Origin: an uncultured Pseudomonadota bacterium
GTDB lineage: Bacteria; Pseudomonadota; Gammaproteobacteria; Steroidobacterales; Woeseiaceae
DNA: 64,000 nucleotides
Assembly: GCA_913055625.1 (NCBI GenBank)
Contig: CAJXJW010000001.1
Location: 434,001-498,000 of the forward strand
Direction: 5' to 3'
Shown here: positions 28,350 to 37,765 of the stretch, piece after piece
Layout of the letters: each line of letters opens with the position of its first letter
Position numbering within the stretch: position 1 is the stretch's first letter
Notes under the pieces: model-generated
The model's database searches: none
What the model saw: only the letters and a program-made list of their open reading frames with translations
What the model was told of the DNA's origin: nothing
Program-made: the position numbers and the translations under genes

Positions 28350-29086
28350 GCGTTTTCCGCTACATCGTTCCGGCTTTTCTGCTGTGCCTCGCATTGCCGG
28401 GCACCGTACTCGCGCAGGATCCGCTCGCGCTGGCGACCGACGCGCTCGAGGGGCCATCGTATTCGCTGAGCCTCCAGATCCTCGTGCTCATGACGCTGCT
28501 GACGCTCCTGCCGGCCGTCGTGCTGTCGATGAGCGCGTTCGTCCGCATCATCATCGTGCTGTCGATCATTCGGCAGGCGCTTGGGACCGCGCAGACGCCG
28601 CCGAACCAGGTACTGCTCGGCATCGCGCTGTTCCTGACGTTCTTCGTCATGTCGCCGGTCATCAGCGAGATCCAGACGACCGCCGTGGAGCCCTATGTCG
28701 AGGGTACGCTGGACGCACGGGCCGCACTCAGCGCCGGCCTCGCGCCGTTGCGCGGCTTCATGATGGACCAGACCCGCGAAACCGACCTCGAACTGTTTGC
28801 CGGCATGGCCGGCCACGAGCAGTTCGCGGCGCCGGAAGACGTGCCGCTGGCCGTGCTGATTCCCAGTTTCATCGTAAGCGAGCTGAAGACAGCGTTCCAG
28901 ATCGGTTTCCTCGTCTTCATCCCGTTTCTCGTCATCGACCTTGTCGTGTCCAGCGTGCTGATGTCCATGGGCATGATGATGCTGTCGCCGATGCTGATCT
29001 CGCTGCCGTTCAAGATCATGTTGTTCGTCCTGGTCGACGGGTGGGCGCTCGTGCTCGGCACGCTGGCCTCCAGTTTCTACACCTGA
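28346..29086 (+). CDS. fliP: Flagellar export gate protein FliP
   Basis: A 246-residue core channel subunit of the type III gate. An N-terminal signal-like segment (YIVPAFLLCLALPGTVLAQ) precedes the mature part, as in FliP. SMSAFVRIIIVLSIIRQALG and TPPNQVLLGIALFLTFFVMS are the family signatures; several further helices follow, ending VDGWALVLGTLASSFYT. It starts with TTG at 28346, overlapping fliO. Confidence 0.95.
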   Translation: MSVFRYIVPAFLLCLALPGTVLAQDPLALATDALEGPSYSLSLQILVLMTLLTLLPAVVLSMSAFVRIIIVLSIIRQALGTAQTPPNQVLLGIALFLTFFVMSPVISEIQTTAVEPYVEGTLDARAALSAGLAPLRGFMMDQTRETDLELFAGMAGHEQFAAPEDVPLAVLIPSFIVSELKTAFQIGFLVFIPFLVIDLVVSSVLMSMGMMMLSPMLISLPFKIMLFVLVDGWALVLGTLASSFYT

Positions 29087-29095
29087 GGTGCCGAC

Positions 29096-29365
29096 ATGAC
29101 CCCGGAAACCATCACGACCATCGGACAGCAAGCCATGTGGGTAACGATGCTCATTGCCGCGCCGTTGCTGTTGTCCGCACTACTTGTCGGGTTGCTGATC
29201 GGCATGTTCCAGGCTGCGACCCAGATCAACGAGATGACGCTGTCGTTCATCCCCAAGCTGCTCGTGATGGTCGGCGCGCTGGTCGTCGCGGGCCCCTGGA
29301 TGCTCGGAGTGATCGTGAACTACACGCGGACACTCATCGAGCAGATTCCTTCACTGATCTCCTGA
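29096..29365 (+). CDS. fliQ: Flagellar export gate protein FliQ
   Basis: An 89-residue protein, the exact family size, with two transmembrane helices (about 17-37 and 54-75). TQINEMTLSFIPKLLVM is the characteristic loop/second-helix motif. It packs around the FliP-FliR ring as a gate valve. It starts nine bases after fliP behind GAGGTG. Confidence 0.96.
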   Translation: MTPETITTIGQQAMWVTMLIAAPLLLSALLVGLLIGMFQAATQINEMTLSFIPKLLVMVGALVVAGPWMLGVIVNYTRTLIEQIPSLIS

Positions 29366-29402
29366 CCATGCGAGGTCGTAATTATGCAAACGAGATACGA
29401 AA

Positions 29403-30182
29403 TTGACGGTGGACCTGCAACTGGTGCCGATCCTCGACTACCTGGTGACGGGCGTCTGGCCATTCGTGAGGATCGGTGCCTTCGTCATGGTGATGCCGGT
29501 CGTGGGCGGTGGCTTCGTGCCGACGCGCGTTCGGCTGCTCCTGGCGCTGGCGCTGACTGCGGTGATCACGCCGTCGCTCCCGGTGGCTACGGCACCGGAG
29601 GTGTTCAGTGCGGCGGGTCTGGTCACGATAATTCAGGAAGTCGCGATTGGCGTCGTGCTGGGATTCTTAGTTCAGCTTGTCTTCGACGCGATCGCCCTGG
29701 GCGGCCAGATCATCGCCATGAGTATGGGGCTGGGCTTCGCGGTATTCCTGGACAAATCTCGTGGCGTGAACGTGCCGGTGCTCGGGCAGATGTTCCTGAT
29801 GTTGTCGATGCTCGTCTTCTTCGAGATGGATGGGCACCTGGCGTTGATTCAGCTACTGGCTCACAGCTTTCACGCCTGGCCGATCTCGTCGGGTGGCATC
29901 GGTGCGCCGATCGTCGGGGAGCTGCTTCAGTGGAGCACCCAGCTGTTCGTCTTCGCATTGAAAGTGGCGCTTCCCGCGATCACGGCCATTCTCGTGGTCA
30001 ACCTGGCCTTCGGCGCGATGAGCAGGGCGGCCCCGACGCTGAACCTGTTCGCCGTCGGTTTCCCGGTATCGATGTTGTTGGGCTTCACGGTCATTTTTTT
30101 CAACATGGACGTGTTCCTGGAGAACGCGACGAATTTCTTTTCGATAACGCTTTCGGCACTTGCTGAAATGCTTGCGATGTAG
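29403..30182 (+). CDS. fliR: Flagellar export gate protein FliR
   Basis: A 259-residue protein with about six hydrophobic helices. Features include FVPTRVRLLLALALTAVITP, a GVVLGFLVQLVFDAIALGG segment and SRAAPTLNLFAVGFPVS, all FliR family. The start is uncertain: TTG at 29403 gives the listed length, and GTG at 29409 is equally possible; no strong ribosome site is seen. FliR completes the P5Q4R1 export gate. Confidence 0.94.
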   Translation: MTVDLQLVPILDYLVTGVWPFVRIGAFVMVMPVVGGGFVPTRVRLLLALALTAVITPSLPVATAPEVFSAAGLVTIIQEVAIGVVLGFLVQLVFDAIALGGQIIAMSMGLGFAVFLDKSRGVNVPVLGQMFLMLSMLVFFEMDGHLALIQLLAHSFHAWPISSGGIGAPIVGELLQWSTQLFVFALKVALPAITAILVVNLAFGAMSRAAPTLNLFAVGFPVSMLLGFTVIFFNMDVFLENATNFFSITLSALAEMLAM

Positions 30183-30194
30183 GCGAAGCGATCG

Positions 30195-31319
30195 ATGGCC
30201 GAAGACCAGACACAGCAGGAACGTACCGAACAAGCGACACCGAAGCGTCGCGAGGACGCCCGCAAGAAGGGCGACGTTCCGCGTTCCCGGGAGCTCACGA
30301 TGACCGTCGTGATGCTGTCCGGCGCCTCGTCGATCCTGCTATTGGCCGAACCGATGGGCGGGAACCTCGTGTCGCGCTTCGGGGAGGCGTTCGCAATCGA
30401 TCGCGCGCGAGTGTTCGACCCGGCGCAGATGACAACCGCGCTGGCCGAGCTTGCGACCGGCGTGTTCGGCAGCCTGGCGCCGCTGGCGATCATCCTGATC
30501 GCCGCGGCGGTGCTGAGCGCGGTGCTCATCGGCGGCTGGTCTTTCAGCCTTGAAGCGGCGGCACCCAAGTTCGGGCGCCTGAACCCGGTAAAGGGTCTCA
30601 AGCGAATTTTCAGCGCGAACGGGCTCAACGAACTCGTCAAGTCGCTGGCCAAATTCGCGGTGGTCGCAACGGTCGCGATGGCCTGGCTGTGGTTCAGCGT
30701 TGATCAGCTTGCAGGACTCGGCCGGGAATCGATTTCGAGCGGCGTGGCCCACGCACTCGAGATTTGCGGCATGTCCCTGCTCGTCGTCAGCGCCGGCCTC
30801 GTGCTGATCGCGATCGTCGACGTGCCGTTCCAGCTCTGGCAGTACGAGAAGAAGCTCCGCATGACCCGCCAGCAGGTCAAGGAAGAGTTCAAGGAGACGG
30901 AAGGACGGCCCGAAGTGAAGTCCCGCATTCGCGCACTGCAGCAGCAGGTTGCCACGCGCCGGATGATGGAGGAGCTGCCGACGGCCGACGTCGTCATCAC
31001 GAACCCCACGCACTACGCCGTGGCATTGCGCTACGACGACGCGACGATGAATGCGCCGCGCGTCATTGCGAAGGGCAAGGACCTCGTCGCTGCGCGCATT
31101 CGTGAGCTTGCGACGGAGCACGGGGTCCCGTTGTTCTCGGCGCCGCCGCTCGCACGCGTGCTGTTTCGGACCACCGGAATCGGCGACGAGGTGCCGTCGC
31201 GCCTGTACACGGCAGTCGCGCAGGTGCTGGCGTACATCTACCAGCTCGACGCGACCTCGAACCCGGCCCGGCACCAGCCGCAGAAGCCGGTCATTGAACT
31301 GGATGAAGACGAGTTCTGA
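30195..31319 (+). CDS. flhB: Export gate substrate switch FlhB
   Basis: A 374-residue protein with four hydrophobic helices in the first ~210 residues and a cytoplasmic C-terminal domain. The self-cleavage motif NPTH (Asn270) sits in VVITNPTHYAVALRY. The N-terminus EQATPKRREDARKKGDVPRS is diagnostic. Cleavage after Asn lets FlhB switch, with FliK, from hook to filament export. It precedes flhA by 3 bases. Confidence 0.97.
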   Translation: MAEDQTQQERTEQATPKRREDARKKGDVPRSRELTMTVVMLSGASSILLLAEPMGGNLVSRFGEAFAIDRARVFDPAQMTTALAELATGVFGSLAPLAIILIAAAVLSAVLIGGWSFSLEAAAPKFGRLNPVKGLKRIFSANGLNELVKSLAKFAVVATVAMAWLWFSVDQLAGLGRESISSGVAHALEICGMSLLVVSAGLVLIAIVDVPFQLWQYEKKLRMTRQQVKEEFKETEGRPEVKSRIRALQQQVATRRMMEELPTADVVITNPTHYAVALRYDDATMNAPRVIAKGKDLVAARIRELATEHGVPLFSAPPLARVLFRTTGIGDEVPSRLYTAVAQVLAYIYQLDATSNPARHQPQKPVIELDEDEF

Positions 31320-31322
31320 TAC

Positions 31323-33371
31323 ATGGCTACGACGCAACACGTGAACGACCTTATCCGCGGAGCCGGCATGCCGATCCTGCTGCTCGCCATGCTCGCGATG
31401 ATGATGGTGCCTCTGCCACCGGTCGCGCTGGATGCGCTGTTCACGTTCAATATCGCGCTCTCCACCGCAATCCTGTTGACCACGGTCTACGTGAATCGCC
31501 CGCTCGAATTCGCGGTATTCCCGACGATCCTCCTCGTCGTGACGCTGATGCGGCTGGCCCTGAACATCGCGTCGACGCGCGTCGTGCTACTGAACGGCCA
31601 TACCGGCACGTCGGCAGCGGGCAAGGTCGTCGAGGCATTCGGCGAATTCGTCGTCGGCGGCAATTACGCCGTCGGCCTCGTGATCTTCGCGATCCTCGTC
31701 ATCATCAACTTCGTCGTCGTGACGAAGGGTGCCGGCCGGGTGTCGGAGGTGTCCGCGAGGTTCACCCTCGACGCAATGCCCGGCAAGCAGATGGCCATCG
31801 ACGCCGACCTGAACGCCGGCGTTATCGACCAGGAGGCCGCGCGCGAGCGGCGCCAGGAAATCCGCGAGGAAGCGGATTTCTACGGCTCGATGGACGGCGC
31901 GAGCAAGTTCGTCCGCGGTGATGCCATCGCCGGCATACTGATCCTCTTCATCAACATCATCGGCGGCCTGATCATCGGCACGTCCCAGCACGACCTGTCG
32001 TTCTCGGCGGCCGTGCACAACTACACGCTACTGACGATTGGTGACGGCCTGGTCGCGCAAGTGCCTTCGCTGCTGCTGTCGACGGCGGTGGCGATCATAG
32101 TGACGCGTGTGTCGCGGTCTCAGGACATGCGCAAGCAGGTCTTCTCGACATTGTTCCGGGACCCGCGGACGCTGCTGGTCACGGCCGCGGTGCTGGGCGT
32201 GCTCGGCCTGATTCCGGGTATGCCGAATTTCGCGTTCCTGAGCTGCGCCGCGCTGTGCGCGTTTGCGGCGCACCGGGTCGGGAAGGCGCCGCCGGAGGCT
32301 CAACGCGAGGAGGAGGCGGCCGCATCCACGGAACCGGCGCTTCCGGAACTCGGCTGGCAGGACGTCGATCCCGTGGATCGCGTGGGGCTCGAGGTCGGGT
32401 ACCGGCTTATCCCGCTCGTCGACCGCGCACGCCAGGGGCCCCTGGTCGGTCGCATCAAGGGCGTGCGCAAGAAACTGACTGAAGACCTGGGCTTCCTGGT
32501 GTCGCCGGTGCACATCCGCGACAACCTCGAACTGGCGCCGAACGCCTACCGGATCACGCTGGCGGGCGTGGCCGTGGGCGAGGGCGAGGTGCACGTCGGC
32601 AAGGACCTCGCGATAAACCCGGGCCAGGTGTTCGGCTCGCTGGCCGGTATCGAGACCCGCGACCCGGCCTTCGGGCTCGAGGCCTGCTGGATCGAGCCTG
32701 CACAGCGCGAGGAGGCCCAGATGCTCGGCTACACGGTTGTCGACCCGGCCACCGTGGTTGCGACCCACCTGAGCGAGATCCTGAAGGCGAACGCCCACGA
32801 GCTTCTGGGCCACGAGGAGTGCGTGCGGCTGCTCGACCGTCTCGCGGAGACGTCGCCAAAGCTCGTCGAAGAGCTGACGCCGAAACTGCTACCGGCGAGC
32901 ACGATTACCCGCGTCCTTCAGAACTTGCTGCTGGAAAAGATCCCGGTCCGGAACATCCGGAAGATCGCCGAAACTTTGTCGGAGCACGGGGCGCGGAGTC
33001 AGGATCCCGACGTTTTGTCGGCCGCCGTGCGCGTCGCGCTCGGGCGCTCGATCGTCCAGAACGTAGCAGGAATGCGGCCTGAGCTGCCGGTTTTGACGCT
33101 GGAGCCGGAGTTGGAACGAATCTTGAATGAGAGTCAACAGAACGACGGTACGGTCGGGCTGGAACCGAAAATGATGGAAAGACTGCACAAGACGCTGACG
33201 GAAAAGGCCCAGAGCCAGGAGATGGCCGGCGAGCCCGCCGTGCTCCTGGTCGCGCCGATGGTGCGGCCGTGGATGGCGCGCATGATGCGCAACATCCGCA
33301 ACCTGCACGTGCTCGCCTACAACGAGGTGCCGGACGATCGGCGCATCGAGATGCTGGGCGCCGTGCGGTGA
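31323..33371 (+). CDS. flhA: Flagellar export gate protein FlhA
   Basis: A 682-residue export-gate protein. The first ~320 residues hold about eight hydrophobic helices and the FHIPEP motif (RFTLDAMPGKQMAIDADLNA). The cytoplasmic half (about 350-682) forms the docking ring for chaperone-substrate complexes and ends MLGAVR. Length is typical (680-700). A gap of 82 bases to flhF holds no clear promoter. Confidence 0.97.
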   Translation: MATTQHVNDLIRGAGMPILLLAMLAMMMVPLPPVALDALFTFNIALSTAILLTTVYVNRPLEFAVFPTILLVVTLMRLALNIASTRVVLLNGHTGTSAAGKVVEAFGEFVVGGNYAVGLVIFAILVIINFVVVTKGAGRVSEVSARFTLDAMPGKQMAIDADLNAGVIDQEAARERRQEIREEADFYGSMDGASKFVRGDAIAGILILFINIIGGLIIGTSQHDLSFSAAVHNYTLLTIGDGLVAQVPSLLLSTAVAIIVTRVSRSQDMRKQVFSTLFRDPRTLLVTAAVLGVLGLIPGMPNFAFLSCAALCAFAAHRVGKAPPEAQREEEAAASTEPALPELGWQDVDPVDRVGLEVGYRLIPLVDRARQGPLVGRIKGVRKKLTEDLGFLVSPVHIRDNLELAPNAYRITLAGVAVGEGEVHVGKDLAINPGQVFGSLAGIETRDPAFGLEACWIEPAQREEAQMLGYTVVDPATVVATHLSEILKANAHELLGHEECVRLLDRLAETSPKLVEELTPKLLPASTITRVLQNLLLEKIPVRNIRKIAETLSEHGARSQDPDVLSAAVRVALGRSIVQNVAGMRPELPVLTLEPELERILNESQQNDGTVGLEPKMMERLHKTLTEKAQSQEMAGEPAVLLVAPMVRPWMARMMRNIRNLHVLAYNEVPDDRRIEMLGAVR

Positions 33372-33453
33372 CGAGGGTTTGGAGCGGGTGGCCCCGTGCG
33401 CGATGCGACATCGCCGGCCGGTGCCGAATGATCCGAGGACGTGAGGACAGGCT

Positions 33454-34704
33454 GTGAAGATCAAGAGATATTTGGACAAGGACATGCGGCGCGTGCTGCA
33501 GCAGGTGCGCGCGGAGCAGGGACCCGATGCCGTGATTCTGTCGAATCGCCGCGTCCCGGAGGGCATCGAGGTCATCGCTGCGATCGACTACGACGAGTCT
33601 CTCGTTCGGCATGCCACCGGCGTCCCCGCCGAACCTGCGCAGAGGTCGGAACCGGCTGCCGTTTCCGAGACTGACGAAACGGAGGAGGTGCGGGCAGCCG
33701 CGATCCCGGCGGCCCGGAAGACGACGCCGATCGCCGACGCCAGGGAAGTCGACGATGCGCGCCTCGATGCGCCACGTAGCGTGCGCGACGAACTGACGTC
33801 GCTGCGCGGCCTGCTGGAGACCCAGATGGCGGGCTTGATCTGGAAGGAAACCGCGCAGAAGAGCCCGTTGCGGGCGCAGGCGCTGCGCAATCTCGCGAGG
33901 CTCGGCATCGCACCGGACGTAGCGAGCCGCGTCGTCGACCGGCTGGAGCCGATCGACGAGGTTCGTCGGCTCTGGCACGCACCGCTTACCGCGCTTGCAA
34001 CTCTATTGCCGGTGCGCGAGGAGACCTTGCTCGACGAGGGCGGCGTCGTCGCGCTGGTAGGACCGACCGGCGTCGGCAAGACGACGACCATCGCCAAGAT
34101 CGCGGCGCGCTACGCGATGCGCCATGGCGATGACGGCATTGCGCTGATTTCGGCAGACGCCTATCGCATCGGCGCGCGCGAGCACCTGTCAGCGTTTGCG
34201 AACATCATCGGCGCGAACGTCTACACCGCCGGCAGCACCGGGGAACTCTCCGACCTGCTCGCGAAACTGCGCCACAAGCGACTGGTCCTGGTGGATACCG
34301 AGGGCCGCAGCCCGCGCGACCGCAGCCTGGCGGATCGCCTGGCGGCGTACGGCAGCAACAGCGATCGCGTGCGCTTCTACCTGACGCTGTCGGCCGCGAG
34401 CCAGACCGCGTCAATCGACGAGGCCATCCGCGAATTCCGGCGCATCCCGCTCGAAGGCTGCGTCGTGACGAAGATCGACGAGGCGGCGCAGCTCGGCGGC
34501 ATCATCAGCTCACTGATCCGCAATGACCTGCCCGCGTGCTGGTTCTCCGACGGGCAACAGATCCCGGATGACCTGCATGCCGCCGCGCGCAAACGCATGT
34601 GGCTACTGAACCAGGCCGTGGACTGCCTGGAGCACCACGAGCCGTCGATCGACGAGCAGTTCATGGCGGCAAACTACGCCACGGGGGCCGTTGCCCATGC
34701 GTGA
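33454..34704 (+). CDS. flhF: Polar-flagellum GTPase FlhF
   Basis: A 416-residue SRP-type GTPase that marks the pole and number of flagella. The N-terminal basic part starts MKIKRYLDKDMRRVLQQVR. The G domain has G1 GPTGVGKTTT (203-212) and G4 TKIDEA. The G3 motif reads DTEG (Asp281, Glu283) instead of the common DTAG. It starts with GTG at 33454. Its end overlaps fleN by 8 bases, the usual flhF-fleN pairing. Confidence 0.94.
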   Translation: MKIKRYLDKDMRRVLQQVRAEQGPDAVILSNRRVPEGIEVIAAIDYDESLVRHATGVPAEPAQRSEPAAVSETDETEEVRAAAIPAARKTTPIADAREVDDARLDAPRSVRDELTSLRGLLETQMAGLIWKETAQKSPLRAQALRNLARLGIAPDVASRVVDRLEPIDEVRRLWHAPLTALATLLPVREETLLDEGGVVALVGPTGVGKTTTIAKIAARYAMRHGDDGIALISADAYRIGAREHLSAFANIIGANVYTAGSTGELSDLLAKLRHKRLVLVDTEGRSPRDRSLADRLAAYGSNSDRVRFYLTLSAASQTASIDEAIREFRRIPLEGCVVTKIDEAAQLGGIISSLIRNDLPACWFSDGQQIPDDLHAAARKRMWLLNQAVDCLEHHEPSIDEQFMAANYATGAVAHA

Positions 34705-35572
34705 GTCGAACCAGGCTGAACAGTTGCGCCGGCGAATGGCGCGGCCACCCGTGAAAGTCTATGCCGTCTGCAGCGGCAAGGGCGGGGTGGGCAAGACCAA
34801 CGTGGCGACGAACCTGGCGATCGCGCTGGGGAACCTGGGTCGCAATGTCGCGCTGCTCGACGCCGACGTCAGCCTCGCAAACGTGGACGTGCTGCTTGGC
34901 CTGCAGCCGCGCTACAACCTGTCGCACGTCGTGGCGGGCGAGGCCGACCTGGAGTCCACCGTGCTCGCGGGTCCGGGAAACGTGCGCATATTCCCGGCAT
35001 CGTCGGGCAACTTTCGGATGACCGAGTTGCCGGTGGCCTCGCAGGTGAATCTCATCCGGGCATTCAGCACACTGTCGAACCAGCCTGACGTGCTGGTCGT
35101 CGATACGTCGTCGGGTATTTCGCCCGAGGTCGCCCGCTTCGTGCAGGCCGCGCAACACGCGGTCGTCGTCGTGTGCGACGAACCTGCGTCGATTACCGAT
35201 GCGTACGCACTGATCAAGGTTTTCAGCCGCAACTACGGCATTACGCGCTTCAACGTCGTCACGAACCGCAGCCGCCGCAAGCAGTCCGGGAAGCAGCTGT
35301 TCGACAAGCTGCGCCGCGTCACCGACAGCTATCTCGACGTGGTGCTGCGGCACCTCGCCGATGTGCCGGAGGACCGCTACCTGGTGAAGGCCGTGCAGGA
35401 ACAGCGGGCGGTGCTGGACGCGTACCCCCGTAGCACGTCCGGCACGGCGTTCGCAGAGCTCGGCAATGCTGCCGACGCCCTGCCGGCGAGGCGAGATGCG
35501 TCCGGCGGCATCGAGTTCTTCTTCGAGCGCCTGCTGTCCGGCCCCGGCTGCCGGGAGGGGAAGGTGGCATGA
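34697..35572 (+). CDS. fleN: Flagellar number regulator FleN/FlhG (MinD-like)
   Basis: A 291-residue ParA/MinD-type ATPase. It has the deviant Walker A SGKGGVGKT (26-34, Lys33), LLDADVSLANVDVLLGL and a DTSSGI switch. FleN partners with FlhF and represses FleQ in Pseudomonas, keeping one polar flagellum. The ATG at 34697 has GGGGG 9 bases upstream; an in-frame TTG at 34691 is weaker. The C-terminal stretch (GGIEFFFERLLSG) may be the membrane-associated helix. The stop overlaps fliA (ATGA). Confidence 0.95.
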   Translation: MRESNQAEQLRRRMARPPVKVYAVCSGKGGVGKTNVATNLAIALGNLGRNVALLDADVSLANVDVLLGLQPRYNLSHVVAGEADLESTVLAGPGNVRIFPASSGNFRMTELPVASQVNLIRAFSTLSNQPDVLVVDTSSGISPEVARFVQAAQHAVVVVCDEPASITDAYALIKVFSRNYGITRFNVVTNRSRRKQSGKQLFDKLRRVTDSYLDVVLRHLADVPEDRYLVKAVQEQRAVLDAYPRSTSGTAFAELGNAADALPARRDASGGIEFFFERLLSGPGCREGKVA

Positions 35573-36288
35573 TCGCCTACAGCCAGGTGGAGACCGTCGG
35601 CGCGCCGACGCAGGACGAGTTGGTCATCGCGAACCTGTCGCTGGTCAAGCGCATCGCGTACCACCTGTCCGCCCGGATGCCGTCCAGCGTCGACATTGAC
35701 GACCTGATCCAGGCCGGCATGCTTGGCCTGATCGAGGCGGCGAGTTCCTTCGACGCGAGCCGCGGTGCGAGTTTCGAGACCTACGCCGGTATCCGGATTC
35801 GCGGCGCAATGATCGACGATATCCGGCGGCACGACTGGACGCCCCGGTCCGTCCACCACAAGTTCCGCCAGGTCGCGGACGCCATTCACGCCATCGAAGC
35901 GCGGGAAGGACGCGCACCGGAGCCGGCCGAAGTGGCCGGGCATCTCGGCATCGAACTCGACGAATACCACCGTATTCTGCGTGACAGCGCGAGCTGCCGG
36001 CTGTGCAGCCTCGATGAGGGCCTGGGCGACATGCCGACCGGGCGCGACCCGGCGGCAGCGGCCGGAGAGGCGCCTGACGAGGTGTTTTCAAAAAACCAGT
36101 TCGCGGAGCAACTCGCGGCGGCGATCGATGAATTGCCGGAGCGTGAGAAGCTCGTGCTGTCACTCTATTACGAGCAGGACCTGAACCTTAAGGAAATCGG
36201 CGCGGTGCTCGACGTTTCGGAGTCCCGCGTCAGCCAGATCCACAGCCAGGCGGTGCTCCGACTCCGCCGTGTCACGGAGAACTGGTAA
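35569..36288 (+). CDS. fliA: Flagellar sigma factor FliA (sigma-28)
   Basis: A 239-residue RNA polymerase sigma factor. Region 2 has DDLIQAGMLGLIEAASSFDA and FETYAGIRIRGAMIDDIRRH; region 4 has LPEREKLVLSLYYEQDLNLK and VSESRVSQIHSQAVLRLR. It recognises the TAAAG-N14-GCCGATA sites before flgM, flgK, fliC and pomA in this window. FlgM would inhibit it. Translation is coupled to fleN by ATGA. No chemotaxis genes follow. Confidence 0.97.
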   Translation: MIAYSQVETVGAPTQDELVIANLSLVKRIAYHLSARMPSSVDIDDLIQAGMLGLIEAASSFDASRGASFETYAGIRIRGAMIDDIRRHDWTPRSVHHKFRQVADAIHAIEAREGRAPEPAEVAGHLGIELDEYHRILRDSASCRLCSLDEGLGDMPTGRDPAAAAGEAPDEVFSKNQFAEQLAAAIDELPEREKLVLSLYYEQDLNLKEIGAVLDVSESRVSQIHSQAVLRLRRVTENW

Positions 36289-36299
36289 GAGAGGACGAG

Positions 36300-36479
36300 A
36301 TGCCGGATTACCTGTCGCGAATTTCGAACGTCAATCCCGCCTACCCCGTGCGCCCGGCGCGCCCGGGTAAGCGGGACGCGGAGAAGAAGGACAGGGACCG
36401 TGCGCGCCGCGACGACGAAGCGCCGGCAAACCACGAGCCGGATACCGATCAACCCCCCACCATAGACGAGTTAGTGTGA
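36300..36479 (+). CDS. Small 59-residue protein between fliA and DUF2802 gene
   Basis: A short frame starting ATG 11 bases after the fliA stop, behind GAGAGGACGAG, and ending in an ATGA overlap with the next gene. The protein starts MPDYLSRISNVNPAYPVRPA and continues as a charged, likely disordered tail (many Arg, Asp, Glu) ending PPTIDELV. I do not recognise it. The coupled layout and good ribosome site support translation. In many relatives this spot holds cheYZAB-cheW. Confidence 0.6.
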   Translation: MPDYLSRISNVNPAYPVRPARPGKRDAEKKDRDRARRDDEAPANHEPDTDQPPTIDELV

Positions 36480-36910
36480 TGAATGTTTTCGATGCCGATA
36501 TAGCGTACCTGGTCATCATCGCGAACGCGGTGCTACTGGCGGCTGCCGCGCTCGCGGTCCTGCGCTTTACGCGCCAGTCGAGGGCGCTCCTCGATTTCTG
36601 GCAGAGCCCGACCGGCGCCGCCGTCAGCGAGGAGTCCAATCCCGCGGAGCACATGCAGAAACTGCTGCGGTCCGTCCAGACCCTGGAAGCCCGCGTGCGC
36701 GAGCTGCAGGAGCAGGTCGGGGAGGTCGCGGAACGGCCCGAGCCGGAGACGCGAGGAAACGTGAGGCCGCTGCCGATCGACAATGCGGCCCGCCTGGCGC
36801 GAACCGGCGCGAGCGTCGAGGAACTCACACGGACCTGCGGCCTCAATATCGGGGAGGCACGCTTGCTGCAGCAACTCCATGCCAAACGTCAAACCGCCGA
36901 GTGCGGCTGA
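36479..36910 (+). CDS. DUF2802 motility-linked membrane protein
   Basis: A 143-residue protein with one N-terminal transmembrane helix (residues 8-30, IAYLVIIANAVLLAAAALAV). Residues 55-80 are a coiled coil (LLRSVQTLEARVRELQEQVG), and the C-terminal DUF2802 motif is ARTGASVEELTRTCGLNIGE with ARLLQQLH. This family usually sits just after cheW in polar-flagellum loci of Pseudomonas and Vibrio; its function is not known. A GTG three bases upstream is also in frame. Confidence 0.85.
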   Translation: MNVFDADIAYLVIIANAVLLAAAALAVLRFTRQSRALLDFWQSPTGAAVSEESNPAEHMQKLLRSVQTLEARVRELQEQVGEVAERPEPETRGNVRPLPIDNAARLARTGASVEELTRTCGLNIGEARLLQQLHAKRQTAECG

Positions 36911-36922
36911 GGATAAGAAACA

Positions 36923-37762
36923 ATGTCGAGAGAAGATCGCTTCCGGTTTGTGAGCCTGCTCGCGCTCGAGCTGGAGAACAACGATATCGAGCTGCCGTCG
37001 CTGCCCGACGTCGTCATGAAGATTCGCAAGATGCTCGAGTCGGATTCCGCGGACTTCGACAAGGTGAGCCAGGCCGTCAGCCTGGACCCGGTGCTCGTGT
37101 CCCGGCTCTTCGTGTTCGCCAACTCGGCGTACTACAGCAGGGGCAACGACAAGGTCGATTCCCTGGAGGTGGCCATCAGCCGACTGGGCTTCGAGGTCGT
37201 GCGCAATACGGCCATGTCACTCGCGATGAAACAGCTCTACGGCTCGAACAAGCATGCCGAGGCATCGAAGCACCTGCGGGCCATCTGGGCGAACGGCATG
37301 AAACTGTCGTGCATGGCCTGGGCCGTAGCGAAGAAGGTGCCGGCTGTGAACCCGGAATCGGCGTACCTGGCCGGGCTCACGCACGATGTCGGCAAGCTGT
37401 ACATTGTCACGAAGGCGGAGGAGTTTCCGTCGATCCTCGGTGACGCCGCGTCGCTCAAGTCGATGTTCGACGAGTGGAACGCGCAGATCACGAAGACGAT
37501 CATGGAATCGTGGGGCTTTAGCGACGAGATGGCCGAGTCTGCGGATGCCGCCACCTATCGCGACGAGGACCCGGAGAGCGCGGTGCGGCTGGTCGATGTC
37601 ATCTGGGCGGCCGGCAAGCTGCTCGAGGCCGGCAACAGCGGCACGGTCGATCCGCGGGAAATTCCGACGTTCGTGAAGCTTGGCGTCGGACGAAAGGCGC
37701 TGCCCGACATCATGGGCAGTTACCGCGACAAGCTGCGATCGATGCAGGAGTCGCTGGCCTGA
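36923..37762 (+). CDS. HDOD domain signalling protein
   Basis: A 279-residue cytoplasmic protein. The HDOD domain covers most of it: LPSLPDVVMKIRKMLESDSA, QAVSLDPVLVSRLFVFANSA and YLAGLTHDVGKLYIV, which keeps an HD pair (THDVGK). HDOD proteins are HD-like regulators in signalling and motility and usually lack proven phosphohydrolase activity. It follows the DUF2802 gene by 12 bases, so it is probably in the flagellar transcript. A hairpin follows before the convergent PilZ gene. Confidence 0.85.
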   Translation: MSREDRFRFVSLLALELENNDIELPSLPDVVMKIRKMLESDSADFDKVSQAVSLDPVLVSRLFVFANSAYYSRGNDKVDSLEVAISRLGFEVVRNTAMSLAMKQLYGSNKHAEASKHLRAIWANGMKLSCMAWAVAKKVPAVNPESAYLAGLTHDVGKLYIVTKAEEFPSILGDAASLKSMFDEWNAQITKTIMESWGFSDEMAESADAATYRDEDPESAVRLVDVIWAAGKLLEAGNSGTVDPREIPTFVKLGVGRKALPDIMGSYRDKLRSMQESLA

Positions 37763-37765
37763 CAA

